From positions 1-64,000 of the forward strand of contig JAIUPD010000011.1 in NCBI GenBank assembly GCA_020161615.1: a DNA stretch of 64,000 bases, in the 5' to 3' direction. Under the pieces are notes generated by a model that had not been told where the DNA came from, ran no database searches, and was given only the letters and a program-made list of their open reading frames with translations. The position numbers and the translations under genes are program-made. Positions 33,898 to 42,195 of this stretch are shown here, piece by piece (positions within the stretch are counted from its first letter, which is position 1; each line of letters begins with the position of its first letter). Origin of the DNA: Pseudomonadota bacterium (GTDB taxonomy: Bacteria > Pseudomonadota > Alphaproteobacteria > Rhodobacterales > Rhodobacteraceae).

Positions 33898-34674
33898 TCA
33901 GGCCGCGGCCTGCGGCAGGATGAAGGGGGTGCCGTCGGACGGCGGGGTCGAAACGCGGATGGCGCAGCCATAGGCAGCGGCGAGAATGGCATCGGTGAAG
34001 ACCTCGGCCGGGCGGCCACGGGCGGCGATCCGCCCTGCGGTCATCAGCCAGACCTGATCGGCGACCATGGCGGTCAGGTTCAGGTCGTGCATGACGGCGA
34101 TCACCCCGCCGCCCGCCTCGGCGAAATCGCGGGCGATCCGCATGACCTGCAACTGGTGCCCGATGTCCAGCGCGGCCACGGGCTCGTCGAGGAAAAGCCA
34201 GCGCGGGACGCCGTGGACCACCGGTTGCCAGACCTGCAGAAGCACACGGGCCAGATGCACCCGCTGCTGCTCGCCACCCGAGAGTTCCTGGAACAGCCGC
34301 CCCTCGTAGCCCCCCAGCCCCACCCGGTGCAGGGCCTGCGCGGGCAGGCTGCGGGCATCGGCGCCGGGCACGCCGGTCAGCCCCAGCCGCACGATTTCCA
34401 GCACGGTGAAGGGGAAGGCCAGCGGCACCGATTGTGGCAGCACGGCCCGGCGCAGCGCCAGCGCCTCGGGCCGCAGCGCGCGCAGGTCCTGACCGTCGAG
34501 GCTGAGGCGCCCGGTCGAGGCGACCTCGCCCGTCAGCGCCCTGAGGAGCGTGGTCTTGCCCGAGCCGTTCGGCCCGACGATGCAGGTCAGCGTCCCGGGC
34601 GTGGCCTGAAGGTCGACGCCCTTCAGGATCGGCTTGCGGCCCAGCGTGACGGAAAGGGATTCGGCATCCAGCAT
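33898..34674 (-). CDS. hmuV: Heme ABC transporter ATP-binding protein HmuV
   Basis: 258 residues. Walker A GPNGSGKT at 34-41, signature LSGGEQQRVHLARVL, Walker B RWLFLDEPVAALD, and VMHDLNL switch His. It powers heme import through HmuU. The start at 34674 is 1 bp after hmuU; the longer frame to 34749 is a read-through of the overlapping region. Confidence 0.94.
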   Translation of the reverse strand: MLDAESLSVTLGRKPILKGVDLQATPGTLTCIVGPNGSGKTTLLRALTGEVASTGRLSLDGQDLRALRPEALALRRAVLPQSVPLAFPFTVLEIVRLGLTGVPGADARSLPAQALHRVGLGGYEGRLFQELSGGEQQRVHLARVLLQVWQPVVHGVPRWLFLDEPVAALDIGHQLQVMRIARDFAEAGGGVIAVMHDLNLTAMVADQVWLMTAGRIAARGRPAEVFTDAILAAAYGCAIRVSTPPSDGTPFILPQAAA

Positions 34675-34675
34675 G

Positions 34676-35740
34676 TCAGAGGTCCACGAGCCCGCGCTTA
34701 CGCAGCAGGATCCACAGGAAGAAGGGCCCGCCCGCCAGCGCGGTGACAATGCCGATCGGCAATTCGGCGGGGGCCGCGATGGTCCGCGCCACCATATCGG
34801 CGCCGATCAGCAGCGCCGCGCCCAGCAGACCGGCGGCGGGCAACAGGAAACGGTGATCCGGCCCCATGGCAAGGCGCAGAAGATGCGGCACGACGATGCC
34901 GACAAAGCCGATCCCGCCCGAGACAGCCACCGCCGCGCCGGTCAGCGCCGCGACGGCGAGGATGGCGAGGCGCTTGGCCCGTTCGACCCGGATGCCCAGA
35001 TGCAGCGCCGTGGCCTCGCCCAGCGCCAGCGCGTTCAGCGCCCGGGCCAGGAAGGGCGCGGCCATCAGACCCGCGACCATCACCGGCGCGGCGGCCGCAA
35101 GCCGCGTCCAGCTCGATCCCGCCAGCGAACCCATGTTCCAGAAGGTCAGGTCCCGCAACTGGGCGTCGTTGGCGATGAAGATCAGCAACCCCATCACGGC
35201 CATCGCCAGCGCGGTCAGCGCGATCCCGGCCAGCAGCATGGTCGCCACCGAGGTCCGGCCGGCGCGGGTGCTGATCCGGTACAGCAGCATCGTCACGCTC
35301 CAGCCGCCCAGGAAGGCCCCGAGCGGCAGCAGATGCGAGCCGACCGAGGCCAGCACCGCGGCGGGCAGCAAGCCGCCCAGAACGATCACCATGGCCGCGC
35401 CGAGGCTAGCCCCGGCGCTGACGCCGACGATGCCGGGATCGGCCAGCGGGTTGCGGAAAAGGCCCTGCATCACCGCCCCCGCCACCGCCAGCGAGGCGCC
35501 GACCAGCGCGCCCGTCGCCAGCCGCGGCAAGCGGATGTCCAGCAGGATCACCCGCTCGCGCAGCCCGATGGCCTCGCCCGCCAGCCAGTCCTGCAGTACC
35601 GCCCAGGGCGAAACCCCCGCCGCGCCCACCGCCAGCGAGACGACGCCCACGGCCAGAAGCAGCGCCAGCAGCGCCAGCGTCACCTTCTGCGCCCGGGGCG
35701 CACGGTCGCCGGACAGGGCCGGAGGGGTCAGCGCCACCAT
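34676..35740 (-). CDS. hmuU: Heme ABC transporter permease HmuU
   Basis: 354 residues, FecCD/BtuC family, about ten membrane helices. The family segment GNPLADPGIVGVSAGASLGAA is clear near residue 95-115 (N after R: FRNPLADPG). 4 bp after hmuT. It forms the inner-membrane channel for heme. Confidence 0.94.
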   Translation of the reverse strand: MVALTPPALSGDRAPRAQKVTLALLALLLAVGVVSLAVGAAGVSPWAVLQDWLAGEAIGLRERVILLDIRLPRLATGALVGASLAVAGAVMQGLFRNPLADPGIVGVSAGASLGAAMVIVLGGLLPAAVLASVGSHLLPLGAFLGGWSVTMLLYRISTRAGRTSVATMLLAGIALTALAMAVMGLLIFIANDAQLRDLTFWNMGSLAGSSWTRLAAAAPVMVAGLMAAPFLARALNALALGEATALHLGIRVERAKRLAILAVAALTGAAVAVSGGIGFVGIVVPHLLRLAMGPDHRFLLPAAGLLGAALLIGADMVARTIAAPAELPIGIVTALAGGPFFLWILLRKRGLVDL

Positions 35741-35744
35741 CGGC

Positions 35745-36557
35745 TCAGCCCTCCAGCGCCTGCATGAGCGCCCGCGCCGCTTCGGGCGTCCGCGGACCGA
35801 AGCCGAGGAGGAAGCCGCCGTCCATCCGCACGATCCGCCCGTTCTGCGCCGCCGGCGTCAGCCCCAGCGCCGGATGGGCCAGGATCGCGGCATCGTCCAG
35901 CGCATGATCGCCTGAGCGGTCCATCATCAGGATCGCGTCGGGGGCGGCGGCGGCGATGGCTTCGTCGGTCAGCGGGCGATACCCCTCGAACCCGTCGATG
36001 GCGTTCTGGGCCCCCGCCAGCGTCAGGATGCCCTGCGCCGCGGTGCCCTGCCCCGCCGCCATCACCCGGCCGCCCGCGGCCGACAGGACGAACAGCACCC
36101 GGGGGCTGGCGGCATTCGAGCGGGCCTCGGCCAGCGAGGCGAAACCCTCGGTGACCGATCCGACCAGCGGCGCCGGATCGACGCCCAGCGCCTCGGCCAC
36201 GCCCTCGATGCGGGCGATGACGCCCGCTTCGGTGAAATCCGCCGCGATCCGCACCACCGGCACCGCACTGGCCGAGACTAGGTCCAGCGTCGCGGGCGGC
36301 CCCGCATCGACATCGGCCAGGATCAGATCGGGGTCCAGCGACAAGAGCCCCTCGGGCGAGAGGGCCCGCAGATAACCCACGTCCGGCAGCGCCGCGAAGA
36401 CCTCGGGGTACAGGCAGGTCGTATCCCGGCCGACCACCCGATCCACCTGCCCCAGCGCCGCGACCACTTCGCACAAAGCCGAACCGGCCACCACGACGCG
36501 CTCCTGCGCCAGGGCCGGCGCGGCGGCCAGCGCCGCCACAACCAACAATCCGCGCAT
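35745..36557 (-). CDS. hmuT: Periplasmic heme-binding protein HmuT
   Basis: 270 residues. Signal peptide 1-18 (LLVVAALAAAPALAQ), then a class III periplasmic-binding fold (RVVVAGSALCEVVAALG). The family heme-ligand Tyr is probably in TTCLYPEVF near residue 50. It carries heme from HmuR to HmuUV. 3 bp after hmuS. Confidence 0.92.
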   Translation of the reverse strand: MRGLLVVAALAAAPALAQERVVVAGSALCEVVAALGQVDRVVGRDTTCLYPEVFAALPDVGYLRALSPEGLLSLDPDLILADVDAGPPATLDLVSASAVPVVRIAADFTEAGVIARIEGVAEALGVDPAPLVGSVTEGFASLAEARSNAASPRVLFVLSAAGGRVMAAGQGTAAQGILTLAGAQNAIDGFEGYRPLTDEAIAAAAPDAILMMDRSGDHALDDAAILAHPALGLTPAAQNGRIVRMDGGFLLGFGPRTPEAARALMQALEG

Positions 36558-36560
36558 GAC

Positions 36561-37658
36561 TCAGGCCCCGTGGCTGGTGGCCAGCGCCTCGGTCAGCGTG
36601 ACCCAGGCCTCAGTCCCCGGCAGCGGACCGGCATTGTCCTCGGGCGCGGGTTCCGAGCGTTCATTGCCCGGGGCGCGCTGGCCGAAGATCTGGGCGATGA
36701 CCATGCCATCCTTGTCGAAGAACTCGATCGACACCGCCAACCCATGCTTCGTGGGCTTCCGCACCAGCCAGACCTCGGCGATCTTGTCCGAGCGCAGGTG
36801 CAGGTTGAAGCCCGGGTCCAGCACGTTCAGCCACGGCCCCATCTGTTCGATCCGGTGGACCTTGCCGCCGTGGATCTGGATGCAGCCCATGTTGCCGACG
36901 AAGATCATCACCGGGATCCCGCCTTCGGCCGCGCCGCGCAGCGCGGCATCGACCGCCTCGGGCTTCAACGCCACGGCATAGGGGGCGCCGGCGATGCGAT
37001 AGGCGCCCAGGCGGTTCATCTTCAGCTTCGAGGTCAGGCGCAGGAACTGATGCGTGTCGGTCAGCGCATCCCATTCCTTCAGCAGGATGTCGCGCTTCTC
37101 GGGATTCGATTTCGCCGCCTCGACCGGGGCCCGGGGCTGGGTCTCGATCCCGTCCGATTGATCCTCGGCCCTGAGCGCCGCCACCAGCGCCTCGAAGGCC
37201 GCCACGTTCGAGGCCGGACGCAGATGCACCTTGTGCACCGCATCCCCCGCCGCGTCGAAGATCTGGATCGAGCGCTTGTCGCCCTCGCTCAACGCGAAAG
37301 CATGAACCCAATGGCGCGGGAAAAGCCGCAGGTCGATATCGGGACCCAGCACCATCGCCGCGTGCGGCCCGGGGTGGTAATCCAGATATTCGCCGTCCTT
37401 TTCGTGCACGCAATGCTCGTTGCGGGTCAGCGCCATGACCGGCCCCAGGGTGCCCAGGGCGGGGAACAGCCGGTCGATGTCACAGGTCAGCCGCACCACG
37501 GTCTTCCCGTCGACGGTCGCGGCCACCAGATGCGCCTCGCTCACGCCCAGCTGCTCGGCCAGATCGCGGATACGGCTCTTCGGATTCTCGGCGCGGGCAT
37601 CGCGCAGCCCTCGCGGCGACCGGTCGAGGACGGGTGAATCGGTGGTAAGGCTGGACAT
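36561..37658 (-). CDS. hmuS: Hemin-degrading factor HmuS/ChuX-type
   Basis: 365 residues, a tandem duplication of the HemS/ChuS half-domain (about 20-180 and 195-350). It binds heme in the cytoplasm and passes it on, or degrades it to release iron. The start at 37658 follows AAAGGGA; two further in-frame ATGs upstream (37673, 37754) are less likely. First gene of hmuSTUV-hmuR. Confidence 0.92.
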   Translation of the reverse strand: MSSLTTDSPVLDRSPRGLRDARAENPKSRIRDLAEQLGVSEAHLVAATVDGKTVVRLTCDIDRLFPALGTLGPVMALTRNEHCVHEKDGEYLDYHPGPHAAMVLGPDIDLRLFPRHWVHAFALSEGDKRSIQIFDAAGDAVHKVHLRPASNVAAFEALVAALRAEDQSDGIETQPRAPVEAAKSNPEKRDILLKEWDALTDTHQFLRLTSKLKMNRLGAYRIAGAPYAVALKPEAVDAALRGAAEGGIPVMIFVGNMGCIQIHGGKVHRIEQMGPWLNVLDPGFNLHLRSDKIAEVWLVRKPTKHGLAVSIEFFDKDGMVIAQIFGQRAPGNERSEPAPEDNAGPLPGTEAWVTLTEALATSHGA

Positions 37659-37859
37659 GGCAATCCCTTTCATGACCAAGGCAGCGGAGGCAGGCGCGTC
37701 TGGCGAAAGGCTGGATTGCGCGGTCGCGCCGTTAAGGGCGCAGTTACTTGACAAAATCTGTTAGGTATCCTAGCCGAAACATGCAAGCGGAAAATCACTT
37801 CCGCGGACCCCGCCAGCCTTCGGGCGAGCCAGTTCTTTTTCCTGCAAGCCGAGGTTGCC
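37659..37859. promoter_or_regulatory. Divergent promoter region between hmuS and the exbBD-tonB operon
   Basis: 201 bp, AT-richer in the middle. TTGACA stands at 37748-37753 on the plus strand, inside TGA-N9-TTA (37749-37763), one base from the TGA-N9-TCA iron-Rhodo (RirA) box. A separate dyad GCGGAA-N6-TTCCGC is at 37787-37804. Iron control of both operons from here is plausible; which regulator binds is not shown. Confidence 0.45.
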
Positions 37860-38291
37860 ATGGCTGTCCGATTCCCCGCCCTTTGCGGCGCGCTGATGCT
37901 CGTCGCGCAAGGCGCCCTTGCCCAATCCACCCCGCCCGCCGAGGCGCCCGCGGCCGCGCCCTCGGTCAGTGTCGAGTTGAACGCCATCCATCCCCGTGAC
38001 GGCGCCTGCCAGTTCGTGCTGGTCGGCCAGAACGGCACCGAGACCGATATCGACCGCCTTGTGCTCGAGGCGGTGCTCTTCGACACCGACGGGCGGGTCG
38101 CGACGATGACGCTGTTGGACCTGCAGGATCTGCCGGCCGGCCGCCTCCGCGTCCGCAGCTTCGAAATCGGCGGGGTCACCTGCGAGGGCGTGTCGCGGTT
38201 GCTGATCAACGGCGTCAGCGCCTGCGAGCCCGAGGGCTGCGGCACGGCGATCGAGGCCCGCTCGGCAACCCCGATCGAGGTCCTGCAATGA
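37860..38291 (+). CDS. Small secreted protein of unknown function, first gene of the exb-tonB operon
   Basis: 143 residues with a signal peptide (about 1-21, ending ALAQ), then a short Ala/Pro segment and a compact domain of about 115 residues. It has three or four cysteines in the mature part (GACQF, GVTCEG, ACEPEGCG) that could form disulfides in the periplasm. No known family is recognised. It overlaps exbB by 4 bp, so it is translationally coupled to the energy-transduction genes. It could be an accessory of heme uptake or of the ExbBD-TonB complex. Confidence 0.8.
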   Translation: MAVRFPALCGALMLVAQGALAQSTPPAEAPAAAPSVSVELNAIHPRDGACQFVLVGQNGTETDIDRLVLEAVLFDTDGRVATMTLLDLQDLPAGRLRVRSFEIGGVTCEGVSRLLINGVSACEPEGCGTAIEARSATPIEVLQ

Positions 38292-38926
38292 CCGCGCTCT
38301 GGGAGGCCGTCGCCAATGTCGCCGAGCTGGGCGGCCCGGTGGTCATGGTGCTGCTGGCCATGTCGCTGGTGGCGCTGGCCCTGATCCTGGCCAAGATCTG
38401 GCAATTCCTGCGGCTGGGCGTCGGGCGTCATGGCGCGCTGGACCGGGCGCTGACCGCCTGGGACCGCGGCGCTGCCGACGAGGCGCGGCAGGCCGCCCGC
38501 ACCGCCCCCAGCCATCTGGGCCCCGTGACCCTGCTGGCCCTCGATGCCGCAGGCGACAGCCAGCACGACGAGGCCGCGCTGCGGGCGCGCCTGACGGGCG
38601 AGGCCGCGGCCCGGCTCGCGCGGCTCTCCGCCGGGCTCAGGCTGCTCGATTCCGTGGCGCAGGTGGCGCCGCTGCTGGGCCTCTTCGGCACGGTTCTGGG
38701 CATGATCGAGGCCTTCCAGGGCCTGCAATCGGCGGGCGCCGCTGTCGATCCCTCGGCGCTGGCGGGCGGCATCTGGGTGGCGCTGCTGACCACCGCCGTG
38801 GGTCTTGCCGTCGCCATGCCCGCCTCGCTGGTCCTGGCCTGGTTCGACGCCCGCATCGCGCGCGAGGCGGCAATGTCCGAGCGCATCATCGACACCGCCC
38901 TCTGCGCCGGCCTCGGCCATGGCTGA
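38288..38926 (+). CDS. exbB: ExbB/TolQ/MotA-family proton channel protein
   Basis: 212 residues with three membrane helices (about 16-37, 112-140, 155-180). The family segment VAPLLGLFGTVLGMIEAF is clear. It forms a pentamer around ExbD and uses the proton gradient to energise TonB. Its 3' end overlaps exbD by 8 bp. In a five-gene operon with two exbD genes and tonB, probably dedicated to heme receptor HmuR. Confidence 0.93.
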   Translation: MTALWEAVANVAELGGPVVMVLLAMSLVALALILAKIWQFLRLGVGRHGALDRALTAWDRGAADEARQAARTAPSHLGPVTLLALDAAGDSQHDEAALRARLTGEAAARLARLSAGLRLLDSVAQVAPLLGLFGTVLGMIEAFQGLQSAGAAVDPSALAGGIWVALLTTAVGLAVAMPASLVLAWFDARIAREAAMSERIIDTALCAGLGHG

Positions 38927-39299
38927 CAGCCGCCTGCGGCCCGCGCCAAGGCGGCGCGGCCTGTCGCTCACCTCGCTGATCGACGTGATCTTTCTGCTTC
39001 TGTTGTTCTTCATGCTGACCTCGACCTTCACCCGGCTGGGCGAACTGGAACTGACCGCCGCGCCGCAGGGCGCGGGCAGCGCCGAGACGCCGCCCGCCTT
39101 CGTGCAGCTCGGCCCGGACACGCTGCGGCTCAACGCGCAGGAGATCCCGCTCGAAGAGCTTCGCGCCGCGCTGACCGACCTCGCCGGCCCCGAGGGCACC
39201 GCGCTGATCGCGCTCGGCGAGGGCGTCGAGGCGCAGCGCCTCGTCGATGTGCTGGCCGCGTTGCGGGGCGCGCCTTTCGCCGTGCGGGTGCTGGGATGA
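38919..39299 (+). CDS. exbD: ExbD biopolymer transport protein, canonical copy
   Basis: 126 residues. N-terminal basic tail, one membrane helix with the essential Asp22 (SLIDVIFLLLLFFML), then a periplasmic domain. Asp22 is the proton-carrying residue of the family. The start at 38919 overlaps exbB by 8 bp. The longer frame from 38805 lies inside exbB and is rejected. Confidence 0.92.
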   Translation: MADSRLRPAPRRRGLSLTSLIDVIFLLLLFFMLTSTFTRLGELELTAAPQGAGSAETPPAFVQLGPDTLRLNAQEIPLEELRAALTDLAGPEGTALIALGEGVEAQRLVDVLAALRGAPFAVRVLG

Positions 39300-39697
39300 G
39301 GGCCAGCGTCACCCCTAACCGCAGCAAGGGCGAACCGACCATCGGCCTGATCAACATCGTCTTCCTGATGCTGATCTTCTTCCTGATCGCCGGAACCATC
39401 GCCCCCTCGCCCGACCCGTCGGTGACGCTGGTCAGCATCGCCGAACTCGAAACCCGCGCCCCGCCCGAGGCGCTGGTCATCACCGCCGAGGGCGGGCTGC
39501 GGATCGACGGCATCGACTGGCCGGGCACGCCGGAGGACGGTGCGCTGGCCTATCTGGAAACCCTGCCCGAGCCGCGCGTCGCCCGCCTTCTGGTCGACCG
39601 GGCTACCCCCGCCGCGCTGGTTGTTTCCCTCGCCGAAAGGCTGCGCGGCGCCGGGGCGGAACGGGTCGTCTTGTTGGGAGAAAGGGCTGTCGAATGA
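39296..39697 (+). CDS. Second ExbD-like protein with Asn in place of the essential Asp
   Basis: 133 residues with ExbD layout: short basic tail, one membrane helix (TIGLINIVFLMLIFFLIAG), then a periplasmic domain. The normally invariant Asp is Asn20 (codon AAC at 39353-39355). It overlaps both neighbours by 4 bp. A copy that cannot be protonated may be inactive alone, but could form a mixed dimer with the canonical ExbD inside the ExbB pentamer. No frameshift or decay is seen, so the change looks kept. Confidence 0.88.
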   Translation: MRASVTPNRSKGEPTIGLINIVFLMLIFFLIAGTIAPSPDPSVTLVSIAELETRAPPEALVITAEGGLRIDGIDWPGTPEDGALAYLETLPEPRVARLLVDRATPAALVVSLAERLRGAGAERVVLLGERAVE

Positions 39698-40734
39698 GCT
39701 TTGCCCGCACCGAACCCGCCTGGCCCGCGCTGGTCGTCGCCGGAGCGCTGTCGCTCGCCGCCCATGCCGCCGTGCTGGCGGGCTTTGCCGGACGCGGCGA
39801 GACGCTGATGATCGAAGGCGGCGGCGTGGCCGAGATTGCCGCCCTCGGCAACGATTTCCGCGATTTCACCCGGGGCGCCCTGCCCTCGCAGGCCGCCGAA
39901 GCCGTACCGGAGACCCCGACCGAGGCCTCCATGACACCGCCGCCGACCGAGGCCGCGCCGACACCGCCCCCGGCCGCGCCGCCCGTCACCGCCACCGACG
40001 CGCCCGCCACCCGGCCCGAAACGGCCGAAGCCCCGGCGCCCCCCCCCCGTGCCGCGCCCGAGACGCCGACCGAAACGGCCCCGCAGGCGGCGCCGGCGGC
40101 CAGCGAGACCCCGACGGTGAATGCGGCCCCCGCCACGGCACCGGTGGCAAGCGCGCCCGCCGCCGCGCCCATCACCCCCCAGGCCACGCCCCTCGCCGCC
40201 GCGGCGCCGGTTACCCCCCCGACCACCGCCCCCGCGCCCGAGGTCGAGGTGCGGACCGCCGCTGCCGACACGCCCCGTCCGCAGCGCCGCCCCGACCCCG
40301 AGACGCAGCGCCGCCCCGAGCCCGAAACGCGGCGCCCGCCGCAACAGGCCAGCGCCGCCCAGGCCGCGGGCGATTCCGACCGCGACGCAAGGCGCGGCTC
40401 GGACCAGGGCCAGCCAGAGGCCACGGCGGCCCGCGCCGCCCCCCGCCAGGCGGCGGCCGCCGCCCCCGGCAATGCCGCGGCCTCGAATTATCCCGGACAG
40501 GTGATGCAGCGCATCCAGCGCGTCCGCCGCGCCCGGGTGAACGCCCGCGGCACGGCTGTGGTGGCTTTCACCATCGCCGCGGGCGGGGGGCTCGCTGGGG
40601 TGCAGATCGTCCGCGCCTCGGGCAGCGCCGTGCTGGATCAGGCCGCCCTCGACCATATCCGCCGCGCCGCCCCCTTCCCCGCGCCCCCCGAAGGCGCGCA
40701 ACGCCAGTTCTCGTTCGAGTTCGTCGGACGGTGA
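39694..40734 (+). CDS. tonB: TonB energy-transducing protein
   Basis: 346 residues. N-terminal membrane helix with the S-x3-H motif (Ser20, His24), a long Pro/Ala/Thr/Glu-rich spacer (about 60-250) that spans the periplasm, and a C-terminal TonB domain (about 265-346, YPGQVMQRIQRVRR to FEFVGR). It passes ExbBD-derived energy to outer-membrane receptors. Last gene of the operon. The spacer is long compared with E. coli TonB (239 residues in total). Confidence 0.92.
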   Translation: MSFARTEPAWPALVVAGALSLAAHAAVLAGFAGRGETLMIEGGGVAEIAALGNDFRDFTRGALPSQAAEAVPETPTEASMTPPPTEAAPTPPPAAPPVTATDAPATRPETAEAPAPPPRAAPETPTETAPQAAPAASETPTVNAAPATAPVASAPAAAPITPQATPLAAAAPVTPPTTAPAPEVEVRTAAADTPRPQRRPDPETQRRPEPETRRPPQQASAAQAAGDSDRDARRGSDQGQPEATAARAAPRQAAAAAPGNAAASNYPGQVMQRIQRVRRARVNARGTAVVAFTIAAGGGLAGVQIVRASGSAVLDQAALDHIRRAAPFPAPPEGAQRQFSFEFVGR

Positions 40735-40857
40735 CACGGAGTAACGAGGGGGCCGTCTGCCCCCTCTTGGCCGGCCGCGCGGTCCGGCCCTGCGCCTACG
40801 CGCCGGGTGTTCGGGCGTGAGCGCGCGCCACCAGCGCCTCGTCCGGGTGACCCTCAC

Positions 40858-40992
40858 CCCCGAGGATATTTTTGGAACAAAGAGGCCGACTTAGCACCCT
40901 CTTACCCTTCATCTTTGTTCTGAAAATATTCTCGGGGATTTCCAAAGGGGGTGGAAAACCCCCTTTGGCGGGGGGTGCGGGGGGCTGGCCCC
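40858..40992 (-). repeat. Composite palindromic repeat between tonB and the amidohydrolase genes
   Basis: The gap of 288 bp holds CCCCGAGGATATTT...ACAAAGA at 40858-40883 and its imperfect inverse at 40912-40937. An 11-bp hairpin (CCAAAGGGGGT/ACCCCCTTTGG, 40942-40968) and a GGGGGCTGGCCCC arm follow. The 40912-40992 unit is found again in the opposite orientation at 53898-53981. It probably terminates the two converging operons. Confidence 0.75.
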
Positions 40993-41022
40993 TCGCTGCC
41001 TCTCCCCGTCCCTCCCGCGGCC

Positions 41023-42183
41023 TCAGGCCGGCATGCGCTGCTCGACGATCTCTGCCCACCACGAGCAACCCGCCGGGATGGCATTGTCGTCGAAATCGTA
41101 TTTCGGATGGTGCACCATCGCCGTGTCGCCGTTGCCGACCAGGATATAGGCGCCGGGCCGTTCCTCCAGCATGAAGGCGAAATCCTCGCCGCCCATGATC
41201 AGCGGCGCGGGGGCGCAGCCGCCCGAGACCTTCTCGGCCACCCGGGCCGCGAACTCGGTCTGTTCGGGGCTGTTCACCATCACCGGATAACCCTTGATGT
41301 ATTCCACCCGCGCCTCGGCGCCGAAGGCCGCGGCCACGCCGGTGCAAAGCGCGGTGATGCGTTTCTCGGCCATGGCCCGGGTCTCGGCATCCATGGTGCG
41401 GACCGTCCCCTTCAGCTCGACATGCTGGGGAATGACGTTGAAAGCCTCGGATTCGGTGCGGAACGAGGTGACGGAGACCACGAGGTTCTTCACCGGGTCG
41501 TGGTTGCGGCTGGCGACGGTTTGCAGCGCGGTGACGATCTGCGCCGCGACGACCGTCGTATCCACCGTCTCCTGCGGTTTTGCCGCATGGCCGCCCAGCC
41601 CCTCGACCTCGATGCGGAACGTGTCGGTCGCGGCGAAGAAGGCGCCCTCGCGGATCGCGAAACTGCCCAGCGGCAGGCCGGGCATGTTGTGCATGCCATA
41701 GACCTCCCGGATGCCCCAGCGGGTCATCAGCCCATCGTCGCACATGACCTTGCCGCCGCCGCCCCCCTCTTCGGCGGGCTGGAAGATCACCACCACCGTG
41801 CCGTCGAAATTCCGCGTCTCGGCCAGGTACTTGGCCGCGCCCAGCAGCATCGCCGTATGCCCGTCATGGCCGCAGGCATGCATTTTGCCCGGGGTTTTCG
41901 AGGCGTGCTCGGCCCCCGTCGCCTCAAAGATCGGCAGCGCGTCCATGTCGGCGCGGAGGCCGATCACCTTGCCCGAGCCCTGGGCCTTGCCCTTGATGAC
42001 GCCCACCACGCCGGTGCGGCCGATGCCTTCGGTCACCTCGTCGCAGCCGAACTCGCGCAGCTTTGCGGCGACGATGCCGGCGGTGCGGTGGGTGTCGAAC
42101 AGCAGTTCGGGATTCTCGTGGAAATCGCGGCGCCAGGCGGTGATCTCGGGCAGCAATTCGGCGAAACGGTTCTTGACGGGCAT
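41023..42183 (-). CDS. M20-family amidohydrolase (hippurate hydrolase type), copy 1
   Basis: 386 residues, M20D peptidase/aminoacylase family. Metal-site motif MHACGHDGHTAMLLG near 100-114; catalytic Glu pair EEGG near 139. Such enzymes cut amide bonds of N-acyl amino acids, indole-amino acid conjugates or hippurate. GGAGA site upstream. Last of three tandem paralogues that share long nearly identical DNA stretches. Starts 12 bp after copy 2. Confidence 0.93.
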   Translation of the reverse strand: MPVKNRFAELLPEITAWRRDFHENPELLFDTHRTAGIVAAKLREFGCDEVTEGIGRTGVVGVIKGKAQGSGKVIGLRADMDALPIFEATGAEHASKTPGKMHACGHDGHTAMLLGAAKYLAETRNFDGTVVVIFQPAEEGGGGGKVMCDDGLMTRWGIREVYGMHNMPGLPLGSFAIREGAFFAATDTFRIEVEGLGGHAAKPQETVDTTVVAAQIVTALQTVASRNHDPVKNLVVSVTSFRTESEAFNVIPQHVELKGTVRTMDAETRAMAEKRITALCTGVAAAFGAEARVEYIKGYPVMVNSPEQTEFAARVAEKVSGGCAPAPLIMGGEDFAFMLEERPGAYILVGNGDTAMVHHPKYDFDDNAIPAGCSWWAEIVEQRMPA

Positions 42184-42195
42184 CTCTGTCTCCTT

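Noticed and set aside
40020-40460. Pro/Ala-rich stretch of tonB as possible repeat-caused sequencing error
   Set aside because: The frame continues to a clear TonB C-terminal domain and such spacers are normal for TonB.
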